Of a DNA stretch of 64,000 bases, positions 44,797 through 53,609 are shown piece after piece. The translations under genes were made by a program, and so were the position numbers. The number at the start of each line of letters is the position of its first letter. The stretch's first letter is position 1. Origin of the DNA: Phenylobacterium sp. SCN 70-31 (GTDB lineage: Bacteria > Pseudomonadota > Alphaproteobacteria > Caulobacterales > Caulobacteraceae); contig NZ_MEEX01000028.1 in assembly GCF_001724605.1 (NCBI RefSeq), positions 56,060-120,059 on the forward strand, in the 5' to 3' direction. The notes beneath the pieces are model-generated. The model was not told the DNA's origin. It saw nothing but the letters and a program-made list of their open reading frames with translations, and made no database searches.

Positions 44797-47700
44797 ATGT
44801 TTAAAGCCTTGATCGAAGCGTCCGTACGCTTCCGCTGGTTCGTGATCCTCGCTGTCGCCGTTGTGGCTGGCCTCGGGCTTTTCGAACTCACCCGGCTGCC
44901 GATCGATGCAGTCCCGGACATCACCAACCGTCAGGTCCAGATCACGACCGTCGCGCCTTCGCTCGCCCCCGAGCAGATCGAACGGCAGGTCACCTATCCG
45001 CTGGAGACCGCCCTTGCGGGGATCCCAGGGTTGACGAGCACCCGCTCACTCTCGCGCAACGGCTTCAGCCAGATCACCGCCGTCTTCACCGACCAGACTG
45101 ATATCTATTTCGCTCGTCAGCAGGTCGCCGAGCGGATGAGAGAAGCACAGGAGAACCTGCCCGACGGTGTCGAGCCGGCGCTGTCCCCCGTGACCACCGG
45201 GCTCGGCGAAGTCCTGATGTGGACAGTCGACTACGCGGCCTTCGACCAGGCGAAGGCGCGGGCTGGGCGGCCGGGTTGGCAGCCGGATGGCGTCTACCTC
45301 ACGCCCGAGGGAGAGCGGCTGGCGACTCCGCAGCAGAGGGCGACCTACCTGCGCACGGTGCAGGACTGGATCATCGCGCCGCAGATGCGCTCCACCCCGG
45401 GGCTGGCGGGCGTGGATACCGTCGGTGGTTATGTAAAGGAGTACGCAGTCCGCCCGGACGCCGCCCGACTGTCAGCCTACAAGCTCAGTCTGGGCGATCT
45501 TGTGCAGGCGCTCGAGCGCGCAAACACCCAGGCTGGCGCAGGCTTCGTTCAGCGGGCGGGCGAGGCCCTGGTCGTGCGGAGCGACGCCCTCGCCGGGTCC
45601 ATTCAGGACCTGGCGCAGGCTCCGGTGGTGAACCGGGATGGTCTGGTCGTGAGGGTCGCAGACGTCGCGACCGTGGAGATCGGACAGGGCCTGCGGCTCG
45701 GCGCCGCCAGTCGCGACGGCCACGAGGCCGTTCTCGGCACCGCGCTGATGATCGCCGGGGGCAACAGTCGCACCGTCGCTCAAGCCGCGGCGGAACGGCT
45801 GGCAGAAGTGGATGATTCACTTCCGCCCGACGTGGTCGCGATTCCGGTGCTCAACCGAAGCGAGCTGGTCAACTCGACCATCAAGACCGTTGCGCGCAAC
45901 CTGACCGAAGGCGCGCTTCTCGTCATCGTCATCCTCTTCCTGCTGCTCGGCAACATTCGCGCGGCGACGATCACGGCGCTGATGATCCCGCTCTCCTTCC
46001 TGTTCGCGGTGATCGGGATGAACCGGTTCGGGATCAGCGGAAACCTGATGAGCCTCGGTGCCCTCGACTTCGGATTGATGGTCGATGGCGGCGTCGTCGT
46101 GATCGAGAATACGCTGCTACTGCTCAGCCAGCGCCGTGCCGAGTTGGGTCGGGTGCTGACCCGACACGAGCGTCTCGGCGCGGCGGTTGAGGCCGCCCGG
46201 CAGATGGTCAAGCCCGCCGCCTTTGGTCAGCTCATCATCCTGCTCGTGTTCGCCCCGTTGCTCACCCTCGAAGGCGTCGAAGGCAAGACCTTCCAGCCCA
46301 TGGGCGCGACGGTCATGCTTGCCCTGGTCGGCGCGTTCATCCTGTCCTTCACCTTCGTGCCTGCCATGGCCGCCTTGCTCGTGCGGGATCCTAAGTCGGT
46401 GCACTCGGGCCCAGACGGAAGGGTGGAGGAGCACGAGACTCGCATCCTTCGCTGGGCGCGCCAGCGCATCCAGCCGGCGATCGGAGCGGCGGTGTCGCGA
46501 CCAAGGATGGTGCTCATGGCGGCGGGCATGGCGCTGCTCGTTGGCGTGATCTCGTTCTTCACACTCGGCCGCGAATTCATCCCGACCCTGGACGAAGGCG
46601 ATATCGCGATGCAGGCCCTGCGTGTGCCGTCGGCCTCTCTGGAGCAATCCATCGCCATGCAGATGGCGCTTGAGCGCGCCATCAAGGCTCAGCCGGAAGT
46701 GGAGACCATGTTCTCCCGCACAGGCACCGCAGAAGCGGCGGTGGATCCCATGCCGCCCAACATCTCCGACAGCGTCATCGTACTGAAGGATCGCAAGGCC
46801 TGGCCGGACCCGAGACTTCAGAAAGAGGAACTGATCGAACGAATCGAGAAGGCGGCGGGCCAACAGATCGGCAATAATTTCGAGTTCAGCCAGCCGATCG
46901 AACTTCGCTTCAACGAATTGATCTCGGGTGTCCGCACGGACCTGGCTGTGATGGTCTATGGGGACGACTTCGGAACGTTGCAGCGAACAGCCGATCAGGT
47001 CGCCGCCGCCCTGCGGCAGACCCCCGGCGCGGCGGACGTGCGGGTCGAGCAGGCCTCCGGCCTGCCCACCCTGACCATCAAAGTCGATCGGTTCGCTGCG
47101 GCCAGTTACGGCCTTTCGGCGGCGGACGTGAGTGAGGCCGTCTCGGCGGGCATTGGGGGCGCTGAGGCGGGTCAGATCTTCGAGGGCGACCGCCGTTTCG
47201 ATGTCGTCGTGCGCTTGCCGGAAGCGGCGCGCAACGATCCCGCCGCCCTTGCAGCTCTGCCAGTCGTGTCGACCTCCGGCGCCGTGGTGCCTCTGGCGTC
47301 CGTGGCTCGCATCGACACAGCAGAAGGCCCCAACCAGATCAGCCGGCAGAACGGGAGCCGGCGGATGGTGGTGCAGGCCAACGTTCGAGGCCGCGACCTC
47401 GGCGGATTTGTGAGCGACGCCCAGCAGCGCGTCGCGAAAGTCGCCCTGCCCACCGGGGTCTACCTCGACTGGGGCGGTCAGTTCGAGAACCTGCAGCGTG
47501 CCGAACAACGGCTAGGACTGGTGATCCCGGTGGTCTTCGTGCTCATCGGCATTCTGCTCTTCATGGCGCTTGGCTCGTTTGCGGAGGCGGCCCTCGTCTT
47601 CGCCTGCGTTCCCCTCGCCCTCGTCGGCGGCGCCGTCGCCTTGCTCCTGCGGGGCATGCCCTTCTCCGTCTCCGCGGCTGTGGGGTTCATCGCGGTGTCG

Positions 47701-48015
47701 GGCGTGGCGACACTGAACGGGCTCGTCCTGATGCAGGCGATCCGCGAGCGCCTGACAGCAGGGCTGCTCCCGAAGGATGCAGCCATCGAAGGTGCGTCTA
47801 GCCGGCTACGCGCTGTCCTGACGACCGCTCTTGTCGCCATTGTCGGCTTCATCCCCATGGCCATCGCACACGGCGCAGGCGCTGAGGTGCAAAAGCCTCT
47901 CGCCACAGTCGTCATCGGAGGTCTGCTCACAGCAACCGCTCTGACCCTGTTGGTGTTGCCGACGTTTGCCGCCCAGGCGGTCCGACATCGGAGCGCCGAA
48001 GGGATTGAGGACTGA
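44797..48015 (+). CDS. czcA: Heavy-metal efflux RND transporter CzcA
   Basis: 1072 residues, about 12 transmembrane helices in two homologous halves with large periplasmic loops. It starts FKALIEASVRFRWFVILAV and has the HME signature RLPIDAVPDITNRQVQI. The proton-relay motif in TM4 is LDFGLMVDGGVVVIEN, with both Asp and the Glu of the HME1 (Zn/Co/Cd) class rather than the Cu/Ag class. It exports divalent cations with proton influx. Preceded by czcB (8-bp gap) and followed 4 bp later by an unknown periplasmic gene. Confidence 0.96.
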   Translation: MFKALIEASVRFRWFVILAVAVVAGLGLFELTRLPIDAVPDITNRQVQITTVAPSLAPEQIERQVTYPLETALAGIPGLTSTRSLSRNGFSQITAVFTDQTDIYFARQQVAERMREAQENLPDGVEPALSPVTTGLGEVLMWTVDYAAFDQAKARAGRPGWQPDGVYLTPEGERLATPQQRATYLRTVQDWIIAPQMRSTPGLAGVDTVGGYVKEYAVRPDAARLSAYKLSLGDLVQALERANTQAGAGFVQRAGEALVVRSDALAGSIQDLAQAPVVNRDGLVVRVADVATVEIGQGLRLGAASRDGHEAVLGTALMIAGGNSRTVAQAAAERLAEVDDSLPPDVVAIPVLNRSELVNSTIKTVARNLTEGALLVIVILFLLLGNIRAATITALMIPLSFLFAVIGMNRFGISGNLMSLGALDFGLMVDGGVVVIENTLLLLSQRRAELGRVLTRHERLGAAVEAARQMVKPAAFGQLIILLVFAPLLTLEGVEGKTFQPMGATVMLALVGAFILSFTFVPAMAALLVRDPKSVHSGPDGRVEEHETRILRWARQRIQPAIGAAVSRPRMVLMAAGMALLVGVISFFTLGREFIPTLDEGDIAMQALRVPSASLEQSIAMQMALERAIKAQPEVETMFSRTGTAEAAVDPMPPNISDSVIVLKDRKAWPDPRLQKEELIERIEKAAGQQIGNNFEFSQPIELRFNELISGVRTDLAVMVYGDDFGTLQRTADQVAAALRQTPGAADVRVEQASGLPTLTIKVDRFAAASYGLSAADVSEAVSAGIGGAEAGQIFEGDRRFDVVVRLPEAARNDPAALAALPVVSTSGAVVPLASVARIDTAEGPNQISRQNGSRRMVVQANVRGRDLGGFVSDAQQRVAKVALPTGVYLDWGGQFENLQRAEQRLGLVIPVVFVLIGILLFMALGSFAEAALVFACVPLALVGGAVALLLRGMPFSVSAAVGFIAVSGVATLNGLVLMQAIRERLTAGLLPKDAAIEGASSRLRAVLTTALVAIVGFIPMAIAHGAGAEVQKPLATVVIGGLLTATALTLLVLPTFAAQAVRHRSAEGIED

Positions 48016-48019
48016 CACC

Positions 48020-48505
48020 ATGAGCGGAATGGAACGAGGCCCGTTGAAGGTCCGGAGCGGCCGGGTGCGAGGCGCGCCACGGCCGGGCCCCCGGGCTGCC
48101 CAGCGGTTCTGCCGTGTAGCGACTCTCGCCACGGGCTTGATCGCTGCGGCGTCCGGCGCGGCCTTGGCCGAGCCGACCCCAGCCGTCGAGCTCGTCGAAG
48201 GAGGCCCGCTAAAGATCCTCACCGGCTATCTGCGGGTCGGCGAACATCCGGCCGTGGTCCGCGGCTTGGTGCGCCGCCGCCCAACGTCCAGGCTCCCCAC
48301 TGGGGGCCACCTGGATGTCGCCGCCTTCGACCGGCAGGGCGGCCTGCTGGCGTTGAAGCACGTCCGATGGCGCGGCTCCCTCGTGGGCCGGCATCCGGCA
48401 GCAGCGGCCTATACCGCTCGCCTCGGAGTGCCCGCGGACCTCATCGGTCGCATCCGGGTCAACTACGCACCCGCGGGCGCGCACCCCATCGGCCCCGAGC
48501 AATGA
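48020..48505 (+). CDS. Periplasmic protein of unknown function in the czc operon
   Basis: 161 residues. Long basic N-terminus (MERGPLKVRSGRVRGAPRPG) then a signal-like hydrophobic stretch (VATLATGLIAAASGAALAEP). The mature part, about 110 residues, has a beta-rich look (LKILTGYLRVGEHPAVVRGL, GGHLDVAAFDRQGGLLALK, RVNYAPAGAHPIGPEQ). The stop overlaps the next start (ATGA). No recognised family; a metal-binding accessory is plausible from context only. Confidence 0.68.
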   Translation: MSGMERGPLKVRSGRVRGAPRPGPRAAQRFCRVATLATGLIAAASGAALAEPTPAVELVEGGPLKILTGYLRVGEHPAVVRGLVRRRPTSRLPTGGHLDVAAFDRQGGLLALKHVRWRGSLVGRHPAAAAYTARLGVPADLIGRIRVNYAPAGAHPIGPEQ

Positions 48506-49140
48506 GGGAGGTCTCCGAAGTCAACTGCCAAGGAGACATGGCCGCATTGAGCGACGTCGACCGTGCGCAACGGCGGACCTTGCTTTGGGTGTTCGTGCTC
48601 AACGCAGCGCTGTTCGTCAGCCTTGGCCTAGCCGGTCTGCTCGCCGACTCGAGCGCGCTGATCGCCAACGCCGTTGACAACGCATCAGACGCCGCCGTCT
48701 ACGCGATCAGCTTCTTGGCCGTCGGCCGCGCCGCCGTCTGGAAACGCCGAGCGGCGGGGGTCTCCGGTATCATGCTGCTGATCTTCGCGGGCGGCGTGCT
48801 TCTGGACGTGATCCGCCGCTGGTGGCTCGGAACCGAGCCCGTCGGTTGGACCATGATGGCCCTGGCGCTCGTCGCTGCGGGCGTGAACCTCGTTTGCTTA
48901 TTCCTCCTGCGCCGTGCGCAAAGCGACGACGTGAACATGCGCGCGGCAGAGACCTTCAGCCTCAATGACTTCGCGTCCAACGGCGGCATCCTCGTCGCCG
49001 GGGCCTTGATCATGTGGCTGAACCAGGCCTGGCCGGACTTGGTCGTGGGCGTGCTGGTGGCCCTGATCGCGGCGAAGGGCGGGCTGGAAATTCTACGGGA
49101 CGCGGCCGAGAGCCGCGCAGAGCCCGCGACGGAAAGTTGA
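48502..49140 (+). CDS. Cation diffusion facilitator-like transporter 2
   Basis: 212 residues from the ATG at 48502, overlapping the previous stop; an internal ATG at 48538 is the alternative. Six helices: LLWVFVLNAALFVSLGLAGL, ALIANAVDNASDAAVYAISF (TM2 DxxxD), GIMLLIFAGGVLLDVI, WTMMALALVAAGVNLVCLFL, TM5 FSLNDFASNGGILVAGALIM, DLVVGVLVALIAAKGG. TM5 carries NDxxxN in place of H/DxxxD. Like CDF1 it lacks the usual C-terminal domain. The P-type ATPase gene follows 11 bp later. Confidence 0.85.
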   Translation: MREVSEVNCQGDMAALSDVDRAQRRTLLWVFVLNAALFVSLGLAGLLADSSALIANAVDNASDAAVYAISFLAVGRAAVWKRRAAGVSGIMLLIFAGGVLLDVIRRWWLGTEPVGWTMMALALVAAGVNLVCLFLLRRAQSDDVNMRAAETFSLNDFASNGGILVAGALIMWLNQAWPDLVVGVLVALIAAKGGLEILRDAAESRAEPATES

Positions 49141-49151
49141 AAGGACGCGCT

Positions 49152-51608
49152 GTGGCTGAAGACAAGCTTCGTCTCGAGATCCCGGTCCTGCTGCCGGCCG
49201 CCGCGGAGGCTTGCGAGCGCTGTGTGCAGCAACTCGCGGAGGTCCTTGCCTCAAGGCCCGGGGTCGCCGAAGCGCATGTGCAGGGCCGCGAGGACGCGGT
49301 GCTCTGCGTGCACTTCGATCCAGCCCAAATCTCTGCGTCCCAGGTTCGCGCCCTGGCCGTGCAGCAGGGCGCCCGCCTCGCAAGCGCCTCCGGCCACGCC
49401 AACTTTCGCCTGAGCCAGCCGCTGCATGCCCGCGCCGCCCGGACCCTGGCGGACGACCTCCGAGGCCGTCCGGGGGTGCTCCACGCCGATGTGGGCGTGA
49501 CCGGCGCGGTCCTGGTCGAGTTCGACCCCGCGAAGGTCGAGCCCGTCGCCCTGGAGGCCTACCTGCTGGAGCGCGCGGCCGCCCTTGGGCAGTCAAATGC
49601 GGAAGCCGCACGACGCAAGTCCTCCGCGAAGGAGGGCGAGCACGGGGGCCACGAGCACAAGCCGGGAGAGGGACACGAGCACAAGCACGGTGGCCCGTTC
49701 GGCGAGCGGACGGAACTGGTCTTCGCCGGGCTGTCCGCCGTGGTGTTGCTGATCGGCTGGCTTGCGTCCTTCCGCCTTGAGGGCGCCATCCCGCTGGCCT
49801 TCTATCTCCTGGCTTACGGGTTCGGCGGCTACTTCACGCTGCGCGAAGCGCTCGAAAATCTCCGTAAGCGCCGCTTCGAGATCGACACGCTGATGCTGGT
49901 CGCCGCGGCGGGTGCGGCGGCGTTGGGCGAGTGGGCCGAAGGCGCCCTGCTGCTCGTGCTCTTCAGCCTAGGCCATGCACTGGAACACTACGCGATGGGG
50001 CGGGCTCGCAGGGCCATCGAGGCGCTGGCCGAACTGGCGCCGGAGCGCGCAAGCCGCAAGCGTGGCGACACCTTCGAAGATGTCCCCGTCGAGGCGCTCG
50101 AGATCGGCGACATCGTCATGGTTCGGCCCAACGAACGGCTGCCGGCCGACGGGGTCGTCGTCGTAGGCGAGAGTTCGGTCAATCAGGCCCCCGTCACCGG
50201 CGAGAGCATGCCGGTCGACAAGCGCGCGGCGGGCCACGACATCGCATTCGAAACGGCCGATGCCGCGCAAAAGGTGTTCGCGGGCACCATCAATGGGGCT
50301 GGAGCCCTGGAGGTGCGCGTGGCGCGCCTCTCCGGTGAGTCGACCCTAGCTCGCGTGGTCACCATGGTCGCCGAGGCCGAGGCGCAGCGCTCGCCCACGC
50401 AGCGCTTCACCGACAAGTTCGAACGGATCTTCGTCCCGGCCGTCCTCCTGGGTGTCTTCGCCCTGATGTTCGCCTGGGTCGTGGTCGACGAGCCGTTCAG
50501 CGTGAGCTTCTACCGCGCGATGGCGGTCCTGGTCGCCGCCAGCCCCTGCGCCCTGGCGATCTCCGTCCCGAGCGCCGTCCTCAGCGGCGTGGCTCGCGCA
50601 GGACGCGGCGGCGTCCTGGTGAAGGGGGGCGGGCCGCTGGAGAACCTTGGGAGGCTGCAGGCTCTGGCGTTCGACAAGACCGGCACCCTGACGGAGGGAC
50701 GCCCCCGCGTCACCGACGTCGTGCCTGCCGTGGGCGTAGACGAAGCGCGGCTCCTGGAGACGGCGGCGGCGGTCGAGGGGCTGAGCGACCATCCGCTTGC
50801 GGCAGCGGTTGTCACGGCAGCCACCGAAAGGCTGCCTGGCCCGCCCGGACGCGCCGAGGCGGTGGAGAGCATCACCGGACAAGGTGTCCGCGGGCGCTTT
50901 GGCGGTGAAGACGTCTTCATCGGGAAACTCAAGCTCTTCGAGACCGTTCCGGGGGGACCCGTGCCTGAGCAGGTGCGCGGTGAAGTCGAGCGGCTCTCCA
51001 GCTCAGGGCGGACCGTCATGGTAGTTCGGAGCGGCGAGACCTACCTCGGCGTGATCGGCCTACAGGACACGCCGCGCGAGGGCGCCGCAGAGGTCATCGC
51101 CGCCCTCCGCCGGCTGGGCGTCAAGCGCATGATCATGCTGTCGGGCGACAATCAGGGCGTCGCTGACGCCATCGCCGCCAAGCTCGGTCTGACCGACGCC
51201 CGCGGCGGACTGATGCCGGAGGACAAGGTCGCCTTCATCAAGACGCTCCGCGAGCAAGCGGGCGGCGTCGCGATGGTCGGGGACGGCGTCAACGATGCGC
51301 CGGCCATGGCGAACGCGACCGTGGGGATCGCGATGGGCGCAGCCGGATCCGACGTGGCGCTTGAGACCGCAGACGTCGCCCTAATGGCGGACGACCTGCG
51401 GCGACTGCCCTTCGCGGTCAGCCTAAGCCGTCAGACCAGCGCCATCATCAAGCAGAACCTCTTGGTCAGCCTGGGGATGGTCGCGTTCCTGATCCCTGCG
51501 ACCATTTTTGGCCTGAAGATCGGTGCGGCCGTCGTTTTCCACGAAGGGTCGACGCTCCTCGTAGTGTTCAACGCCCTGCGCCTGCTGGGCCATCGGGACA
51601 AGCCCTGA
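49152..51608 (+). CDS. Heavy-metal P-type ATPase, P1B-4-like (SPC motif)
   Basis: 818 residues from a GTG at 49152 with AAAGGA upstream. The N-terminus has two HMA-like folds, the first with CERC, the second lacking the Cys pair, then a His-rich linker (GGHEHKPGEGHEHKHGGP). Catalytic parts: phosphorylation site AFDKTGTLTEGRP, TGES, GDGVNDAPAMANATVG, and the HP motif in GLSDHPLAAAVV. The transmembrane metal site is AASPCALAIS, so SPC rather than CPC, the P1B-4 class (Co/Zn/Fe, CzcP/CoaT-like) rather than Cu. Last gene of the CDF1-czc polycistron. Confidence 0.92.
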   Translation: MAEDKLRLEIPVLLPAAAEACERCVQQLAEVLASRPGVAEAHVQGREDAVLCVHFDPAQISASQVRALAVQQGARLASASGHANFRLSQPLHARAARTLADDLRGRPGVLHADVGVTGAVLVEFDPAKVEPVALEAYLLERAAALGQSNAEAARRKSSAKEGEHGGHEHKPGEGHEHKHGGPFGERTELVFAGLSAVVLLIGWLASFRLEGAIPLAFYLLAYGFGGYFTLREALENLRKRRFEIDTLMLVAAAGAAALGEWAEGALLLVLFSLGHALEHYAMGRARRAIEALAELAPERASRKRGDTFEDVPVEALEIGDIVMVRPNERLPADGVVVVGESSVNQAPVTGESMPVDKRAAGHDIAFETADAAQKVFAGTINGAGALEVRVARLSGESTLARVVTMVAEAEAQRSPTQRFTDKFERIFVPAVLLGVFALMFAWVVVDEPFSVSFYRAMAVLVAASPCALAISVPSAVLSGVARAGRGGVLVKGGGPLENLGRLQALAFDKTGTLTEGRPRVTDVVPAVGVDEARLLETAAAVEGLSDHPLAAAVVTAATERLPGPPGRAEAVESITGQGVRGRFGGEDVFIGKLKLFETVPGGPVPEQVRGEVERLSSSGRTVMVVRSGETYLGVIGLQDTPREGAAEVIAALRRLGVKRMIMLSGDNQGVADAIAAKLGLTDARGGLMPEDKVAFIKTLREQAGGVAMVGDGVNDAPAMANATVGIAMGAAGSDVALETADVALMADDLRRLPFAVSLSRQTSAIIKQNLLVSLGMVAFLIPATIFGLKIGAAVVFHEGSTLLVVFNALRLLGHRDKP

Positions 51609-51794
51609 AATTGCTGTGCTTCAACAAGCACTGCTACAGTCCTGCCAGCGAATGCAGTGGCTCGCACGTCGCGACGTTGGGCTGCGCAGTCCCTTTGCGG
51701 CGGCGCTGGACCGAGCGCGCTTCCCTGAAGCTCTGTCAGCGGGCCGCCGGCGCAGGCCGGTCCGCTCGCGCGCTCGAGCGGCGCCAGATCGGGC

Positions 51795-51825
51795 TTGATC
51801 CTCTAGCAGCTAGAGGTGGCAGGCT
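51795..51825 (+). promoter_or_regulatory. MerR-type promoter 2 (lspA-P450 operon)
   Basis: -35 TTGATC at 51795-51800, 19-bp spacer, -10 CAGGCT at 51820-51825, with a perfect dyad CCTCTAG-CAG-CTAGAGG (51800-51816). It is nearly identical to promoter 1. An AAAGGAG ribosome-binding site at 51834-51840 follows. The rest of the 237-bp gap 51609-51845 shows no convincing gene. Confidence 0.85.
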
Positions 51826-51845
51826 GAGCAGCTAAAGGAGCCTCG

Positions 51846-52340
51846 ATGCACAGGACGCTTGGACTCACCCTTAGCCTCGGCGTGCTCGCGGCCGATCAGG
51901 CCACCAAGCTCATAGCGCGCGCCCACCTCACGGAGCCCGCGACCCTGGGGCCATTTCTGAACCTGCAGCTCGGGTCCAATACGGGCGTCACCTTAGGACT
52001 CTTCGCCGGCTCAGGCGAACTTGGGCGCTGGCTGCTGGTCGCCGGCACGGCGGCAGTCGCGCTGTGGCTCATGGCATGGATGTGGCGCGAGCGCCGTCTC
52101 GCCGTGGCGGCGCCGCTCGCGCTGTTTGTCGGTGGCGCCCTAGGGAACATCGTCGACCGGGTCCGCCTCGGCGCAGTGACCGACTTCATCGACGCCCACA
52201 TCGCCGATTTCCATTGGCCGACCTTCAATCTCGCAGACACCGCGATCACCGTCGGTGTCGCATGGCTGCTGCTCACCTCGCTTGGCCGGCAGGCCTCCGC
52301 CACCACCCCGTCCAGTCCTCCAGCGAAAGGGCATCCATGA
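51846..52340 (+). CDS. lspA: Signal peptidase II (prolipoprotein signal peptidase)
   Basis: 164 residues, four transmembrane helices. Family blocks: GVLAADQATKLIARAHL, LNLQLGSNTGVTLGLFAGSG, and the two catalytic aspartates in GGALGNIVDRVRLGAVTDFI. Removes the signal peptide from diacylglyceryl-prolipoproteins. A second lspA beside a metal regulator recalls PbrC of the lead-resistance operon of Cupriavidus. It is placed under MerR-type promoter 2 and overlaps the P450 gene by 4 nt. Confidence 0.94.
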   Translation: MHRTLGLTLSLGVLAADQATKLIARAHLTEPATLGPFLNLQLGSNTGVTLGLFAGSGELGRWLLVAGTAAVALWLMAWMWRERRLAVAAPLALFVGGALGNIVDRVRLGAVTDFIDAHIADFHWPTFNLADTAITVGVAWLLLTSLGRQASATTPSSPPAKGHP

Positions 52341-53581
52341 CCGCCCGCCACCAGCCGCCGCATGACGCCACTCTAGCCCTAGTGACTGACCCCTATCGCT
52401 TCATCTCCAAACAGTGCATTCGGATCGGCGCAGACGGCTTCGAAACGCATGTCCTCTTCAAGGACACGATCTGCCTGAAAGGACCCGAAGCCGCGGCCCT
52501 CTTCTACGACGTGGACCGCTTCAAGCGAGAAGGCGCCATGCCGTCGCCGATCCGCAAAACCCTGCTCGGCGAAGGGGGCGTTCAGGGGCTCGACGGTGAC
52601 GCACATCGCCACCGCAAGCAGCTGTTCATGGACCTGATGGCGCCTGAGCGCATCAGGGTGCTTGGAGAGCTTCTCGAAGCGGAACTAATGCGTGCCGCGG
52701 CGGGCTGGGCGTCGGACGGCCGCGAGATCACCTTCTACGATGAACTGCATCCGATGCTCACGCGTGCGGTGTGCGCGTGGGCTGGCGTGCCGCTCGAGGC
52801 GGCAGAGGTCCAGCGCCGCGCGCGAGAACTCCGAGCTTTGTTCGATGCGGCCGGCGCGCGCGGCCCTCGACATCTCTGGTCCCGCTACGCACGCCGCAAG
52901 GTCGATCATTGGCTCTCGCGGGTTGTCGAGGCGATCCGGGACGGCGGCCAGACACCGGATGAGGACACCGCCGCCTTCCGGATCGCGCATGCGCGGGAGT
53001 TCAACGGCGAGCTGCTCGCGGCGAACATCGCCGCCGTCGAGCTCGCCAACGTGCTGCGTCCCACCGTCGCGACCGCTGTCTACGTGGTCTTGCTCGCCCA
53101 CGCCCTGCACACCCATCCGGAAGCGGCGCAGGTAGCGCGTGAGGGACCGGTGCAACGCAACGCCTTCATCCAGGAGGTGCGCCGCTTCTACCCGTTCTTC
53201 CCGTCGCTCATCGCGCGCGTGCGGCAGCCCTTCACCTGGCGCGGCCTCAGCTTCCCGGCGGACCGGCAGGTGATCCTGGACCTGTACGGCACCAACCACG
53301 ATCCGTCCGCCTGGGCCGATCCGGACGCCTTTCGACCCAGACGGTTCGCCGCCCATCCGCCCGGTCCGTTCGATTTCGTGCCGCAGGGAGGCGGTGACCA
53401 TCTGGCCGGCCACCGCTGCCCGGGCGAGTGGATCGTAGTTGAGATCATGGAGCGCGCCTTCGAGGTGCTGACCCGAAGGATTCGCTACGAGGTCCCCCAG
53501 CAGGACCTCGGGCTCGACTTCGGGCGATTGCCGGCCTTGCCGCGCAGCCGTTTCATCATGCGCGGCGTTGGCCTGAACTGA
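52337..53581 (+). CDS. Cytochrome P450, CYP152-like fatty-acid peroxygenase
   Basis: 414 residues from the ATG at 52337 overlapping the lspA stop. Heme-binding signature FVPQGGGDHLAGHRCPGEW with the axial Cys, in the form typical of CYP152 peroxygenases (P450-BSbeta, SPalpha, OleT). The K-helix is IQEVRRFYPFFPSLIARVR, and the I-helix region ANVLRPTVATAVYVVLLAHA has Arg-Pro in place of the acid-alcohol pair, as in peroxygenases that use H2O2 and the substrate carboxylate. Likely alpha/beta-hydroxylates or decarboxylates fatty acids. Cotranscription with lspA from a metal-responsive promoter is unusual. Confidence 0.9.
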   Translation: MTARHQPPHDATLALVTDPYRFISKQCIRIGADGFETHVLFKDTICLKGPEAAALFYDVDRFKREGAMPSPIRKTLLGEGGVQGLDGDAHRHRKQLFMDLMAPERIRVLGELLEAELMRAAAGWASDGREITFYDELHPMLTRAVCAWAGVPLEAAEVQRRARELRALFDAAGARGPRHLWSRYARRKVDHWLSRVVEAIRDGGQTPDEDTAAFRIAHAREFNGELLAANIAAVELANVLRPTVATAVYVVLLAHALHTHPEAAQVAREGPVQRNAFIQEVRRFYPFFPSLIARVRQPFTWRGLSFPADRQVILDLYGTNHDPSAWADPDAFRPRRFAAHPPGPFDFVPQGGGDHLAGHRCPGEWIVVEIMERAFEVLTRRIRYEVPQQDLGLDFGRLPALPRSRFIMRGVGLN

Positions 53582-53609
53582 TGGCGCCCGACGGCGCTCT
53601 GACCGCTCC

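Noticed and set aside
51611..51835. 74-codon frame between the ATPase gene and lspA
   Set aside because: No motif and no ribosome-binding site, and its end runs through MerR promoter 2.
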